Origin: Microbacterium endophyticum | GTDB lineage: Bacteria > Actinomycetota > Actinomycetes > Actinomycetales > Microbacteriaceae | DNA length: 64,000 nt | Reading direction: 5' to 3' | NCBI RefSeq assembly: GCF_011047135.1 | Contig: NZ_CP049255.1 | Location: 2,480,001-2,544,000 of the forward strand | Shown: one piece after another, positions 16,400-27,927 of the stretch | How positions within the stretch are numbered: position 1 is the stretch's first letter | Layout of the letters: each line of letters starts with the position of its first letter | Translations under genes and position numbers: made by a program | Notes under the pieces: generated by a model | The model's database searches: none | What the model was told of the DNA's origin: nothing | Seen by the model: only the letters and a program-made list of their open reading frames with translations

Positions 16400-19300
16400 G
16401 TGACAGTTCCCGGGATTTCGCGCGCCCTCGCGTCCACAGATACTTTCCGGGAGGCACTGGAATCAGCATCAGTTGATGCCGACTTCTCGCTCGTAGACGG
16501 GCTCGATGCACCGCTCATAGCGGCGCTCCTCCAGCAACGTCGTGAGAACGGGCGGGTGCCAGCGGTACTCGCGATCACTCCGACGGGCCGACGCGCCGAG
16601 GCGGTAGGACCTGCCATTCAAGCGCTGATTCCCGGTGCCATAGTGCTGCACATCCCGGCATGGGAGACGCTGCCGCATGAGCGGCTGAGCCCCAGCACCG
16701 AGACAGTGGGGCGGCGACTTTGGGCGCTCCGGGCAATCGCGGAGTGGGATCGAACCACTCCGCTCGTCGTAACTTCGTCGGTTCGCGGCGCGCTTCAGCC
16801 GCTCGCGGCGGGGCTTGCGGATGTAGCGAGTCTTCGTGTTCGCAGAGGCGCACGCGGTTACGACCTCGGTGAAATCAGCGCTGCCCTCGTCGAGCGCGCG
16901 TACCTCAGGGTTGACATGGTCTCTCGGCGGGGAGAATTCGCAGTGCGCGGCGGCATTCTCGATGTGTTCCCGCCCATTGCTGACCACCCCTATCGTGTGG
17001 AGTTTTTCGGTGACGAGGTAGATCAGATTCGTTCGTTTTCGGTGGCCGATCAGCGATCGCTCCCCGAAGAGATCACCGAAGTCGACTTTCTCCCGAGCCG
17101 CGAGCTCCTTCTGACGGACGCCGTCCGCACCCGCGCACTGGAGCTTCAAGACAGATTTCCCGGCGTGCGAGGCATGCTTGAGAAGATGAGTGAAGGCATC
17201 CCGGTAGAGGGTATGGAATCGCTCCTTCCCGTGCTTGCTGACCGGCTTGTGACTCTCGCGGATTACCTACCTGACGGTGCCGCGATTGCGCTTGTCGACC
17301 CCGTCCGTGCCGCATCGCGTGCCAAGACCCTTGGCGACACGAACCGTGAATTCTTGGAGGCAGCGTGGTCAGTGGCGACCGCGGGCGGTGAGAGTCCCGT
17401 TGACCTCGGCTCTGGCGACTTCGTCACGCTGGGAGAATTGAAGGAAGCTGTCCACGACCGTCATGGCGCATGGTGGACTTTTAGTGCCTTTGATTCCGGC
17501 GCTGCAGACGCCGCAGATGAGGGACTCACCGCCGGTGACGATGTTGTGCGTATCGCGGCGAACGCTGTTCCCTCTTTTCAGGGGATGGTTGATGGCGCCA
17601 TCGACCATGTCGCGCGCCTCGTCGCTGACGGCTGGAGCGTCGTTGTCGCGGCATCAGGAGTCGGGCTCGCCGACAGAGCACGCGATGTGCTCGCTGAACG
17701 TGGTGTGGCCGCACGTCGCGTTGACGACATCGATGCGGCGCCACCGGTGGGAGTCGTACTTGTTGTTCCCGCAGCTCTAGAGCGGGGATTCGAAGCGCCG
17801 GCGGCGCAGTTCGCGGTGTTGACCGAGACGGAGTTCTACGGGCGGACGATCGGCAGCGATCAGCGGGTCGTGAAGAAGCTCGCTTCGCGTCGTCGCAATG
17901 TCGTTGACCCGATGCAGCTGAAGCCCGGTGACGTGGTGGTGCACGCCACCCACGGCATTGGAAAGTTCGTCGAGCTCGTGCAGCGTGAAGTGTCCAGTGG
18001 CGGGCGCAACCCTGTCAAAAGCAAGCGGGAGTATCTGCTGCTCGAGTATGCGCCGACCAAGCGCGGCTATCCCGGCGACAAGCTTTTCGTTCCGACCGAT
18101 CAGCTCGATCTACTCTCTCGCTACGTCGGCGGCGAAACTCCGACGCTCTCAAAAATGGGCGGCAGCGACTGGGCGCAGGCCAAGGGTCGTGCGCGGAAGG
18201 CCGTGCGAGACATTGCCGTTGAGCTCGTCAAGCTCTATTCGGCGCGCATGGCGTCGAAGGGATACGCATTCGGCCCCGACACTCCGTGGCAGCGCGAACT
18301 CGAAGAAGCTTTTCCGTTCGCGGAGACCCCAGACCAGTTGCAGACGATCGATGAGATCAAAGCAGACATGGAGAAACCGATTCCCATGGACCGGCTGCTT
18401 TCGGGTGATGTCGGTTTCGGCAAGACCGAGGTTGCCGTTCGTGCCGCGTTCAAAGCGATCCAGGATGGCAAGCAAGTTGCCATGCTTGTGCCGACGACGC
18501 TGCTCGTGAAACAGCACCTTGAGACATTCACCGAACGCTTTGCCGGTTTCCCGGTCAAGGTGCATGCGCTGTCGCGATTCCAAACCGACAAGCAGGCGCG
18601 TGAGACGCTCGCGGGCATCACCGATGGCACCGTCGACATGGTGATCGGTACACACCGCATCCTGACTGAGAAGGTCATCTTCAAAGACCTCGGCCTCATG
18701 ATCATCGACGAGGAGCAGCGATTCGGCGTTGAGCACAAAGACTCGCTGAAAAAGCTCAAGACCAACGTCGACATCCTCTCGATGAGCGCGACGCCGATTC
18801 CGCGCACGCTCGAGATGGCTGTCACGGGGATCCGCGAGATGTCGACGCTCCAGACTCCACCGGAGGACCGGCATCCGATTTTGTCGTACGTCGGACCACG
18901 CAACGACAAGCAGATCGCGGCAGCTATCCGGCGAGAACTCCTCCGCGAGGGGCAGGTTTTCTACGTACACAACCGCGTGCAGTCCATTCAGCGCGTGGCA
19001 GCCCATCTGGCGGAACTTATTCCGGAGGCCCGTGTCGCGGTCGCTCACGGTCAGATGGGGGAGCACGCGCTCGAGCAGGTTGTTGACGACTTCTGGGAGC
19101 GTCGTGCTGACGTTTTGGTGTCGACCACGATCGTCGAAACGGGCCTCGACATCTCGAATGCCAACACGATCATCATCGATCGTGCCGACAAATACGGACT
19201 CTCTCAGCTGCACCAGTTGCGTGGGCGGGTGGGGCGCGCTCGCGAGCGTGCCTATGCCTACTTCCTCTACGACGACGTGAAGCCGCTGTCTGAGACCGCG

Positions 19301-20023
19301 GCAGACCGCCTCGAGACCATCGCGGTCAACAATGAACTCGGAAGCGGAATGCAGGTTGCGCTGAAAGACCTCGAGTTGCGTGGCGCTGGAAACCTTCTCG
19401 GGGCTGAGCAGGCGGGCCACATCGCCGGGGTCGGTTTCGACCTGTACTTGCGCATGATCGGTGAGGCAGTGTCGGCTTTCCGGGGCGATGACACCGAGGG
19501 GCCGGCCGAACTGCGGTTGGAGTTGCCGGTACAAGCGCGTATTCCCGAGTCATACATCGACAGCGAGCGGCTGCGCCTTGAGGCGTACCAGAAGCTCTCC
19601 GCTGCGGCATCCGCAACCGCCAAAGACGATGCGCTGGATGCCGTCATTGATGAACTCCGCGACCGCTATGGCGAGCCGCCCGCCGATGTCGACGGCCTTG
19701 TCGCAGTCGCCCAACTCCGCCGTCGTGCCGCGCGTGCAGGTCTCGCTGACGTCGTCGCTATGGGGCCCAACTTACGCATTGCGCCCGCGCATTTGGCGGA
19801 TTCCATGCGCATTCGGTTGCAGCGCCTTTACCCCAAAGCGAAGTTGATTTCAGGCGGAGACGCGATGGTCGTGCCGCTACCGACGGCCTCTGACGGAGCG
19901 GTATCGGATGCCGCCCTGTTGCAGTGGGTGGCAACGCTCCTTGATCAGCTTTTCCCGGCTCCGGTCGCTGAGAGTGCGCCGCAGCCGACGTCCGATGGGG
20001 GCGCCAAGGCGACTTCCGCCTAG
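16400..20023 (+). CDS. mfd: Transcription-repair coupling factor
   Basis: 1207 residues, full family length. In order: UvrB-like domains 1-2 (about 1-350), the RNA-polymerase-interacting domain (about 490-570, GDVVVHATHGIGKFVELVQRE), RecG-like translocase motifs (Walker A SGDVGFGKTEV near 675, DEEQ box IIDEEQRFGVEHKD near 775, SMSATPIPRTLEMA, and the TRG region), and the C-terminal UvrA-binding D7 domain. Mfd removes stalled RNA polymerase and recruits UvrA. The GTG start fits the leaderless promoter. It converges on ppc with a 19-bp gap and no obvious terminator. Confidence 0.97.
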   Translation: MTVPGISRALASTDTFREALESASVDADFSLVDGLDAPLIAALLQQRRENGRVPAVLAITPTGRRAEAVGPAIQALIPGAIVLHIPAWETLPHERLSPSTETVGRRLWALRAIAEWDRTTPLVVTSSVRGALQPLAAGLADVASLRVRRGARGYDLGEISAALVERAYLRVDMVSRRGEFAVRGGILDVFPPIADHPYRVEFFGDEVDQIRSFSVADQRSLPEEITEVDFLPSRELLLTDAVRTRALELQDRFPGVRGMLEKMSEGIPVEGMESLLPVLADRLVTLADYLPDGAAIALVDPVRAASRAKTLGDTNREFLEAAWSVATAGGESPVDLGSGDFVTLGELKEAVHDRHGAWWTFSAFDSGAADAADEGLTAGDDVVRIAANAVPSFQGMVDGAIDHVARLVADGWSVVVAASGVGLADRARDVLAERGVAARRVDDIDAAPPVGVVLVVPAALERGFEAPAAQFAVLTETEFYGRTIGSDQRVVKKLASRRRNVVDPMQLKPGDVVVHATHGIGKFVELVQREVSSGGRNPVKSKREYLLLEYAPTKRGYPGDKLFVPTDQLDLLSRYVGGETPTLSKMGGSDWAQAKGRARKAVRDIAVELVKLYSARMASKGYAFGPDTPWQRELEEAFPFAETPDQLQTIDEIKADMEKPIPMDRLLSGDVGFGKTEVAVRAAFKAIQDGKQVAMLVPTTLLVKQHLETFTERFAGFPVKVHALSRFQTDKQARETLAGITDGTVDMVIGTHRILTEKVIFKDLGLMIIDEEQRFGVEHKDSLKKLKTNVDILSMSATPIPRTLEMAVTGIREMSTLQTPPEDRHPILSYVGPRNDKQIAAAIRRELLREGQVFYVHNRVQSIQRVAAHLAELIPEARVAVAHGQMGEHALEQVVDDFWERRADVLVSTTIVETGLDISNANTIIIDRADKYGLSQLHQLRGRVGRARERAYAYFLYDDVKPLSETAADRLETIAVNNELGSGMQVALKDLELRGAGNLLGAEQAGHIAGVGFDLYLRMIGEAVSAFRGDDTEGPAELRLELPVQARIPESYIDSERLRLEAYQKLSAAASATAKDDALDAVIDELRDRYGEPPADVDGLVAVAQLRRRAARAGLADVVAMGPNLRIAPAHLADSMRIRLQRLYPKAKLISGGDAMVVPLPTASDGAVSDAALLQWVATLLDQLFPAPVAESAPQPTSDGGAKATSA

Positions 20024-20042
20024 GAGCCCCTACCGGTTCGTG

Positions 20043-22715
20043 TCAACCGGTGTTCTGAAGCCCAGCGGCGACCCCGCTGACCGAAAGCAGCAGGAGCCGC
20101 TGAAGGTCGGGATCGGGCGTTGGCTGATCGGCAGGTGCATCCCGCAGAGCTCTGAGCGCTCGCAGCTGCAGCAGTGACAGCGCATCGACGTAAGGACTGC
20201 GAAGCTTGACGGCACGCTGCAAGACGGGCTTGTTCTCGAGCAGACCCGTGCCTCCGGCAATCCGGATGACCCAAGACTGCGTGAGGGTCATCTCGTCCAT
20301 GACCAGGTCAGCAAGATCTTGCCGATCACCGAGTTCGAGATAGCGTCGCGCGATACGGTCGTCGGCCTTGGCAAGGCTCATACCGACGTTGTCGATCATC
20401 GTGCGAAACAGTGGCCACTCGGCGTAAGCCTTCTTGAGCCGCTCTTCGTCGCCGACGGCTTCGAGCGCTGTACCGAGGCCGAACCAGCCGGCGAGGTTGA
20501 TACGTGCCTGAGTCCATGCGAAAACCCACGGAATGGCGCGGAGATCTTCGAGCGACTCAACCGAGAGCCCGCGACGAGCGGGACGTGAACCGAGCGCGAG
20601 CAGACCCACTTCTTCCATGGGTGTGACTGTTGCAAACCACGGAGCGAAGCCGGGCGCCTTGACGAGGCTGAAGAATCGTTCGCGCGATGCCGAATCCATC
20701 GTCGCTGCGATGTCTGCGTAGGTTTCGGCAGCCGAGGAGTTCCGTGTTTCGTTCGACGGCGATGATGCCTGCAAAATTGCGGCCGCCACCTGGTCGATGT
20801 GACGCTTCGCAATCGTTGCGTCACCGTAGCGAGCGAAAATGACTTCGCCCTGCTCGGTGAGTTTGAATCGACCGTCAACGGAGTGCGGGGGCTGGGCAAG
20901 GATTGCGCTGTTGGCCGGTCCGCCGCCGCGGCCCAGAGCGCCGCCACGCCCGTGGAACAGGGTCAATTCGATGTTCTCGTCCTTGGCCCACGCCGCGATT
21001 TTTGCCTGCGCCTCATACAGCGCGAGGGTCGCCGCGACCGGTCCGACATCCTTCGATGAGTCGGAGTAGCCGAGCATCACTTCAAGGCGTCGCTCCGTCG
21101 CCGTAAGACGCGCGGCAAACGTGGGATGGTCGATGATCTCGGCCAGAATGCCGGGTGCAGCCTGGAGATCGGCAAAAGTCTCGAAGAGTGGCACGACATC
21201 GAGCACCGGCACAGCCGAGTCAGCACCCATCGCGAACCGCGCCAGTTTGTGCACGTTCTCGAGGTCTTCTGCCGACTGCGTGAACGAGACGATGTAGCGA
21301 CCCGCGGCCCGCGGCCCGAAGCGCTCCTGAATGAATGCAATCGAGCGGAACACCTCGAGAACTTCTTCCGTCTGCTCGCTGCGCGCCCCGCCTGCTTCGA
21401 GTTCCTCGAGTACCTTCTTGTGCACCGCGGAGTGCTGTCGCACTTCGAGCTCGGCCAGGTGGAAACCGTAGGTCTCGACCTGCCAGATCAGCTCTTGCAG
21501 ATTGCCATATGCCTGGCGGGCAGCACCGGCGGCTACCAACGAATCCTGCACGATACGCAGATCGGCGAGCAGCTCTTCGGGGTCGCCGTATGCAAGATCG
21601 GCGTTACGTGTTCGGGTGGCCGCGATCTTTCGGGCGACGAGCAGCACGATGCGACGGTGCGGCTCGTCGGGTGAGCGCTTGGCGATGTCGGCAGCAGCTT
21701 CTTCGTCGGACGCGCGAAGCTGACGCCACAGCGACATCAGTTCGTCGCTGGGCGGAGTCGACGTGCCGTCGAGGGTCAGCCCCCGGCCGATCCGGCTCGT
21801 GGCGCGCTCGAGTCCGAGCAGCACGTGTTCGCTCGCAATTCCCGCGGCTTTACGAGTGATGGATGCGGTGACAAACGGGTTTCCGTCGCGGTCACCTGCG
21901 ACCCAGGAACCGACACGCACGAAGGGGCGCACAACCGGCGCCGCGTGGCCCGAAAGTCCGGGCTGCAGCGTGTCATCGATGCGGCGGTACACCTGCGGGA
22001 CAGATGTGAAGAGGGTGTCGTCGAAGACCGCCATGACCGCGCGAACTTCGTCGGTGGGCGAGGGCTTTTCCGGGCGAAGGGGAGCGGTGCGCCACAGCGT
22101 GTCGATTTCTTCGAGCATCTGGCGCTGGCGTCGACGCTTGTCGCCACCGTGGGTTGCGGCATCCTGCTCGTCCAGAAGCACCGACAGCCGGCGGATGCCG
22201 GTAGACACGGCGCGGCGGCGAGCCTCGGTGGGGTGCGCGGTGAATACCGGGTGGAAGCGCAGCGCCTGAAGGCGCTCGAGTGCCTTTTCGCTACCGATCT
22301 CGGCGGTAAGGCTCGTGAAAGCGCCGCCGACGGAATCCGTGGCATCGGCGCGTTCGGGCTGTCCGTCACGGTCACGAAGAATGCGCACGCGCTGGTGTTC
22401 TTCGGCGAGGTTCACGAGGTGGAAGTACGCCGTGAATGCTCGCGCGACTTCGTCGGCCCTCGCGACAGAGAACGAGTCGGCAACAGCTGTTGCCCGCTCG
22501 AAAGCTTCCGGGGTTTCATCGGTATAGGCCTGAATCGTTGCGATTCGAAGCCGCTCGACGTCTTCGTAGAGGCCGGGAGATCCGCTTTCACGAAGTACTC
22601 GCCCGAGAAGGGAGCCGAGTAGACGCACGTCGCCGCGCATGTTTTCAGGGATTTCTTGACCAGCCTCGAAGCGTCCGACGAGGTCGACGGCTTCCGTGGG
22701 GGTGGGTTCACGCAT
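20043..22715 (-). CDS. ppc: Phosphoenolpyruvate carboxylase
   Basis: 890 residues. Catalytic His motif FTAHPTEARRRAVS (near 158), LGYSDSSKDVG (near 550), the glycine loop FHGRGGALGRGGGP (near 595), and the C-terminus SVSGVAAGLQNTG match the family. It carboxylates PEP to oxaloacetate, replenishing the TCA cycle. On the minus strand TAGCGT lies 6 nt before the ATG, so the mRNA is probably leaderless. Divergent from the nhaA operon. Confidence 0.97.
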   Translation of the reverse strand: MREPTPTEAVDLVGRFEAGQEIPENMRGDVRLLGSLLGRVLRESGSPGLYEDVERLRIATIQAYTDETPEAFERATAVADSFSVARADEVARAFTAYFHLVNLAEEHQRVRILRDRDGQPERADATDSVGGAFTSLTAEIGSEKALERLQALRFHPVFTAHPTEARRRAVSTGIRRLSVLLDEQDAATHGGDKRRRQRQMLEEIDTLWRTAPLRPEKPSPTDEVRAVMAVFDDTLFTSVPQVYRRIDDTLQPGLSGHAAPVVRPFVRVGSWVAGDRDGNPFVTASITRKAAGIASEHVLLGLERATSRIGRGLTLDGTSTPPSDELMSLWRQLRASDEEAAADIAKRSPDEPHRRIVLLVARKIAATRTRNADLAYGDPEELLADLRIVQDSLVAAGAARQAYGNLQELIWQVETYGFHLAELEVRQHSAVHKKVLEELEAGGARSEQTEEVLEVFRSIAFIQERFGPRAAGRYIVSFTQSAEDLENVHKLARFAMGADSAVPVLDVVPLFETFADLQAAPGILAEIIDHPTFAARLTATERRLEVMLGYSDSSKDVGPVAATLALYEAQAKIAAWAKDENIELTLFHGRGGALGRGGGPANSAILAQPPHSVDGRFKLTEQGEVIFARYGDATIAKRHIDQVAAAILQASSPSNETRNSSAAETYADIAATMDSASRERFFSLVKAPGFAPWFATVTPMEEVGLLALGSRPARRGLSVESLEDLRAIPWVFAWTQARINLAGWFGLGTALEAVGDEERLKKAYAEWPLFRTMIDNVGMSLAKADDRIARRYLELGDRQDLADLVMDEMTLTQSWVIRIAGGTGLLENKPVLQRAVKLRSPYVDALSLLQLRALRALRDAPADQPTPDPDLQRLLLLSVSGVAAGLQNTG

Positions 22716-22721
22716 ATACCC

Positions 22722-22727
22722 ACGCTA
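22722..22727 (-). promoter_or_regulatory. -10 box for a leaderless ppc mRNA
   Basis: Read on the minus strand, TAGCGT is followed by 6 nt and the ATG at 22715. No ribosome binding site is visible. Confidence 0.5.
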
Positions 22728-22842
22728 GCGGGCCTGTGTTTCTTCTTCGTCACGCCATCACCGGTAGGCTGGTATCTGGTGTGCCGGGAAGTCTGGTCGG
22801 CGATGTTTCTGTGACCCCCCTGCTTCCTACGGAAGGAAATCC

Positions 22843-24015
22843 GTGTCTCTTTTGCGCTCAGATCGTTTTCCCGCGATTGTGCTGCTCGCCGCTGCCGCTC
22901 TCGGCCTCATTCTCGCCAATTCGGCGGCGGGACCGTTCGCACAGGATGTGCAACACGCCTATATCGGTATCCCCGGCATTTTTGAACTTTCTGTCGGGCA
23001 CTGGATCGCCGACGGACTGCTTGTCTTCTTTTTCTTCGTCGTGGCTGTCGAGTTGCAGTACGAACTCACGAAAGGCCAGCTTGCCTCGGCACGGAAGGCT
23101 CTCCAGCCAGCGATCGCCGCCGCCGGTGGTGTCATCGTTCCGATCATCGTCTTTCTGATTTTCACAGCGGGAAGCGATGTAACCTCGGGCTGGCCCATCC
23201 CGACTGCAACCGACATCGCGTTCGCTCTCGGGGTACTTGCGGTCTTCGGCCGTGGCCTGCCCTCGGGTGTTCGGATCTTTCTGCTTGCGCTCGCGATCCT
23301 GGACGACATCGTCGGAATCGTCTTCATCGCGGTGCTTTTCACCTCGGATGTCAACTACGCGCTTCTCGGTCTTGCTGTGCTGACCGTGGCGGCCTTCGGT
23401 TTTGTGAGTCGGATGCTGGATAGCCGCGCCAAGGGCCTCATCATCACGATTCTCATCGTGTTGGCAATTGCGACATGGGTGCTCGTTTATCTTTCCGGTG
23501 TGCACGCCACGATCGCTGGCGTCGCGCTCGGACTGGTGATGGCGCAGCAGCCGGCTTTGCGGGTTCGTCATGAGATGGAGCCGTGGGTCAACGGGATCGT
23601 GCTACCGCTCTTCGCGTTCTCGTCTGCGCTCGTGATCATTCCCAACGTTCCGCTGGCTGAGCTTTCTCCGGCTTTCTGGGGAATCCTGGTCGCACTGCCT
23701 GTCGGCAAGATCATCGGAATCACGATTTTCGGGTGGATTTCACAGCGCGTCGTGCAGGGCGGGGGCAAGCGGCTTCCGATCGGCGACCTCCTGGCCGCGG
23801 GAGCTCTGGGCGGAATCGGGTTCACGGTTTCGCTGCTGCTTTCTGAGCTTGCCTTCGCGAGCAACGATGAGGTTCGTGACGAGGCCACACTCGGTGTGCT
23901 TGCCGGGTCAGGTATCGCCGTCATTCTGGCGGCCGTGATCGTGTCGTGGCGCGCACGTTACTACCGCCGGATCGCCGCCGCCGAGGGGTCGACCGAAAGC
24001 GCAGCAACAGCGTGA
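22843..24015 (+). CDS. nhaA: Na+/H+ antiporter NhaA
   Basis: 390 residues, eleven or twelve hydrophobic helices. The essential Asp pair is seen in LAILDDIVGIVFIA (near residue 155), and the PTATDIAFALGVLAVFGRGLP segment (near 122) is a NhaA signature. It exports Na+ for H+ and helps alkaline and salt tolerance. The GTG at 22843 follows GGAAGGAAATCC. The stop overlaps the GTG of mazG, so nhaA, mazG and hisS form an operon. Confidence 0.95.
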   Translation: MSLLRSDRFPAIVLLAAAALGLILANSAAGPFAQDVQHAYIGIPGIFELSVGHWIADGLLVFFFFVVAVELQYELTKGQLASARKALQPAIAAAGGVIVPIIVFLIFTAGSDVTSGWPIPTATDIAFALGVLAVFGRGLPSGVRIFLLALAILDDIVGIVFIAVLFTSDVNYALLGLAVLTVAAFGFVSRMLDSRAKGLIITILIVLAIATWVLVYLSGVHATIAGVALGLVMAQQPALRVRHEMEPWVNGIVLPLFAFSSALVIIPNVPLAELSPAFWGILVALPVGKIIGITIFGWISQRVVQGGGKRLPIGDLLAAGALGGIGFTVSLLLSELAFASNDEVRDEATLGVLAGSGIAVILAAVIVSWRARYYRRIAAAEGSTESAATA

Positions 24016-24680
24016 GGAACGATCCCCTGCGCGACGCAGTGAGAGCGATGCACGACATCCGTGATCGCTGCGTGTGGACGCAGGGGATCGACCACCGTGA
24101 CCTTGTTCCTTACTTGATCGAAGAGAGCGCTGAGCTCGTCGATGCTGTGGAAACCGGCACGCGTGCCGATCTGCGCGAAGAGCTCGGTGATGTGCTCTGG
24201 CAGGTGCTTTTTCATGCCGAGATCGCTTCGCGCGACATCGCCGATCCGTTCGACATAGACGACGTTGCGCGCGGTCTCACCGAAAAAATGGTGCGACGGC
24301 ATCCCCACGTCTTCGCGGGGGAGACGGCGCGTACCCCCGAAGAGGTGCTCGTGCTGTGGAACGCGGCAAAGGCCGCAGAAAAGCATGAGCGCCGCAGCGT
24401 GCTCGACGGCGTTTCACCGCACATGCCGTCGCTCGCTCTCGCGCAAAAAGTGCTCGGTAAAGCCGCGCAAGTCGGCGTCGTGCCGCAAAAAGCTGAGTCG
24501 AAAATTGTCGACGAGGCAGACCTCGGTGACGCGTTGCTGAACCTTGTCGCTACGGCCAGAGCGCATGGGCTCGACGCCGAAAGAGCCCTGCGTGAACGGC
24601 TGCGTCAACTTCAGGACGACGTTCGCGGCGCTGAACAAAGTACCGCCGCGTCGGATGCGTCTGACAAACTGAAAGAATAG
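24012..24680 (+). CDS. mazG: MazG-type nucleoside triphosphate pyrophosphohydrolase
   Basis: 222 residues. The MazG metal-binding motif is seen as EESAELVDAVETG...EELGDVLWQVLFHAEIA (Glu-rich EEXXE followed by EXXD), then EKMVRRHPHVFAG and a shorter second half (about 130-210). The enzyme hydrolyses canonical and damaged NTPs. The GTG at 24012 overlaps the nhaA TGA (GTGA), and the stop is 4 bp before hisS. Confidence 0.92.
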   Translation: MRNDPLRDAVRAMHDIRDRCVWTQGIDHRDLVPYLIEESAELVDAVETGTRADLREELGDVLWQVLFHAEIASRDIADPFDIDDVARGLTEKMVRRHPHVFAGETARTPEEVLVLWNAAKAAEKHERRSVLDGVSPHMPSLALAQKVLGKAAQVGVVPQKAESKIVDEADLGDALLNLVATARAHGLDAERALRERLRQLQDDVRGAEQSTAASDASDKLKE

Positions 24681-24684
24681 GCAC

Positions 24685-25968
24685 GTGCCCTCGGTCAATC
24701 CTCCGCGCGGAATGCGCGACATCCTGCCCGCCGAAAAGAGCCGCCGTGAACGCGTGCTCTCTGTCATCCGCGATCGCTACAGCGCGCACGGTTTCGACGA
24801 GATCGAAACCCCGGTCATGGAGGAGTACGCGCGCCTGCACGCCGGTATCGGCGGAGACAACGAAAAACTCGCCTTCAACGTCATGAAGCGCGGACTCGAT
24901 GCTGAGGCCATTCGTGCTGCAGCCGACGACCCAGCGTCTCTGACGGACTTGGGCCTTCGCTACGACCTCACAGTTCCATTGGCGCGCTTCTACGCGACTC
25001 ACCGTGCGGAACTACCCACTGTGTTTCGCGCGATTCAGATCGCGCCGGTCTGGCGTGCGGAGCGTCCACAAAAGGGGCGCTATCGCCAGTTCATGCAGTG
25101 CGATATCGATATCATCGGCGACGCCTCATCTCGAGCAGAAGCCGAACTCATCGTCGCGAGCCTCGACGCTCTCGACGCTCTTCAGCTCACTGGCGCGAGC
25201 GTGCGTATCAATGACCGACGTGCACTCGATTGGATGCTCGAAGCTTTCGGTTTCAGCGAAGCAGAGCGCCCTGGCGTGCTCATCACAATCGACAAGCTCG
25301 ACAAAGTCGGCGCGCAAGGCGTGATCGCCGAGCTTCGTTCGCGAGACGCGACAGTTTCGGCAGTGGATGCTTTCGAGCTCTTCTTGACCGGCGAACATCC
25401 GTCGGTCGCCGAGATCTTCGGCGGAGAGCAGATTCGTGGCATGCTCCCGGACGGTGCGCCCGACGAGATCGTTGAGCACCTCGTGTCTCTCGGTACCGCG
25501 GTCGCTGCTGCCCGCGATGGCGCTGCGGTTCCCCTCGTTTTCGACCCTTTTCTCGTACGCGGGATGGGCTACTACACCGGGACCATTTTCGAGCTGGCAC
25601 ACCCATCGGTGAGTTATTCGCTCGGCGGTGGCGGGCGCTATGACGGCATGATCGGCCGTTTCCTGGGTCAAGAAGTGCCGGCGGTGGGCTTTTCCATCGG
25701 CTTCGAGCGCATTGTCGATCTCGTCGATGCCCAAGACCTCAGTGAAGCGGCGGCAGTTGTCATCGTCCACGACAGGGATGTGCCAATGGTCGAGTTGCTC
25801 GCAGCCAAGAGTGCTTTCGTCGCCGAGGGTGCGCGGGTACGCCTCGAGCAGCGCACGAAGAACGTGAAGGGGCTGCTTGAGCGTGCGGCATCCGATGGCT
25901 ACCGCCAGTTCGCGATGCTGCAGGCCGGTCAATCCGCTGAATCTCTCGAGTTGAAGCCGCTCGCGTAA
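24685..25968 (+). CDS. hisS: Histidyl-tRNA synthetase
   Basis: 427 residues, class II synthetase. Motif 1 (PPRGMRDILPAE, then FDEIETPVME), the motif 2 region (FRAIQIAPVWRAERPQKGRYRQFMQCDIDIIG), the HisA-type motif VRGMGYYTGTIFEL and motif 3 (PAVGFSIGFERI) are in order, followed by an anticodon-binding domain (about 330-425). Motif RYDLTVPLARF is present. HisZ is less likely because the anticodon-binding domain is complete. The GTG start lies 4 bp after mazG. Confidence 0.93.
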   Translation: MPSVNPPRGMRDILPAEKSRRERVLSVIRDRYSAHGFDEIETPVMEEYARLHAGIGGDNEKLAFNVMKRGLDAEAIRAAADDPASLTDLGLRYDLTVPLARFYATHRAELPTVFRAIQIAPVWRAERPQKGRYRQFMQCDIDIIGDASSRAEAELIVASLDALDALQLTGASVRINDRRALDWMLEAFGFSEAERPGVLITIDKLDKVGAQGVIAELRSRDATVSAVDAFELFLTGEHPSVAEIFGGEQIRGMLPDGAPDEIVEHLVSLGTAVAAARDGAAVPLVFDPFLVRGMGYYTGTIFELAHPSVSYSLGGGGRYDGMIGRFLGQEVPAVGFSIGFERIVDLVDAQDLSEAAAVVIVHDRDVPMVELLAAKSAFVAEGARVRLEQRTKNVKGLLERAASDGYRQFAMLQAGQSAESLELKPLA

Positions 25969-25980
25969 GTCGCCAATTCT

Positions 25981-26009
25981 CCGCTGCACGGCGTGACCCC
26001 TGGCAGCGG
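25981..26009 (+). terminator. Hairpin after hisS
   Basis: CCGCTGC (25981-25987) pairs with GCAGCGG (26003-26009) around a 15-nt loop; no T-run follows. A TAGACT at 26023-26028 just beyond is a plausible -10 box for eno. Confidence 0.4.
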
Positions 26010-26055
26010 CGGCTCAGATCGCTAGACTCGGGAGAGGACCGACGTTGCTCCGTGA

Positions 26056-27366
<1,311 letters not shown>

Positions 27367-27402
27367 GCACTAAGTACGGCAAGTAGTAAGGAAGGGGGAG
27401 TC

Positions 27403-27927
27403 ATGTCGAAACCGACGGCTCCCCCTTCTGCTTTGTCCGGAAAGACGCCGCGGCGGCCGGGCGGGTCGGCACGTCAAGTCGATGCGCGTGAGTGGCTCGG
27501 TGGCATCCGGCTCTCGGGCTTCATGGTCATCATGTTGGGCCTCGTCGTGCTGGGTGTTTTCGTTCTTGTGCCGACATTCGGCACCTATCTCGATCAGCGT
27601 CAGCAGATCGACGCGCTCGAGAATTCGATCCAGCTGACCAAAGATGACGTCGCTGACCTGGAAGCACAGCGTGATCGCTGGAGCGATCCGGCTTACATCA
27701 CCACTCAGGCGAGAGAGCGCCTGTACTACTTCAACCCGGGCGAGGTCGGCTACCTCATCGACAATGACCTGCCAGAGTCGGCGATTCCGCAAGAAGAAGC
27801 CCCGATCAGCACTGATGTCGAGCAGGCAAAAACTGACTGGATGACGCAGATGGTCCGGTCGGTCACGGCCGCTGGCCTCGCGCAAACTGCGACTGAAGTA
27901 GACGACGACGGTACTCTGTCGCAGTGA
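27403..27927 (+). CDS. Septum formation initiator, FtsB/DivIC family
   Basis: 174 residues. A basic proline-rich cytoplasmic N-terminus (about 1-38) precedes one membrane helix (about 40-62) and a coiled coil (about 65-95, QRQQIDALENSIQLTKDDVADLEAQRDRW). It continues with the DivIC signature YITTQARERLYYFNPGEVGYLI. It should work with FtsL and FtsQ in the divisome. AAGGAAGGGGGAG precedes the ATG. The GTG of the DUF501 gene overlaps its stop; the order eno-ftsB-DUF501 is the actinobacterial standard. Confidence 0.92.
   Translation: MSKPTAPPSALSGKTPRRPGGSARQVDAREWLGGIRLSGFMVIMLGLVVLGVFVLVPTFGTYLDQRQQIDALENSIQLTKDDVADLEAQRDRWSDPAYITTQARERLYYFNPGEVGYLIDNDLPESAIPQEEAPISTDVEQAKTDWMTQMVRSVTAAGLAQTATEVDDDGTLSQ

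Noticed and set aside
18149..19534. Long minus-strand open frame inside mfd
   Set aside because: It is an antisense shadow of the well-supported mfd helicase domain; the translation shows no family pattern and high GC makes such frames common.
24685..25968. Possible HisZ (regulatory subunit of ATP phosphoribosyltransferase) instead of hisS
   Set aside because: All three class II motifs and a full anticodon-binding domain are present, and no hisG is nearby.
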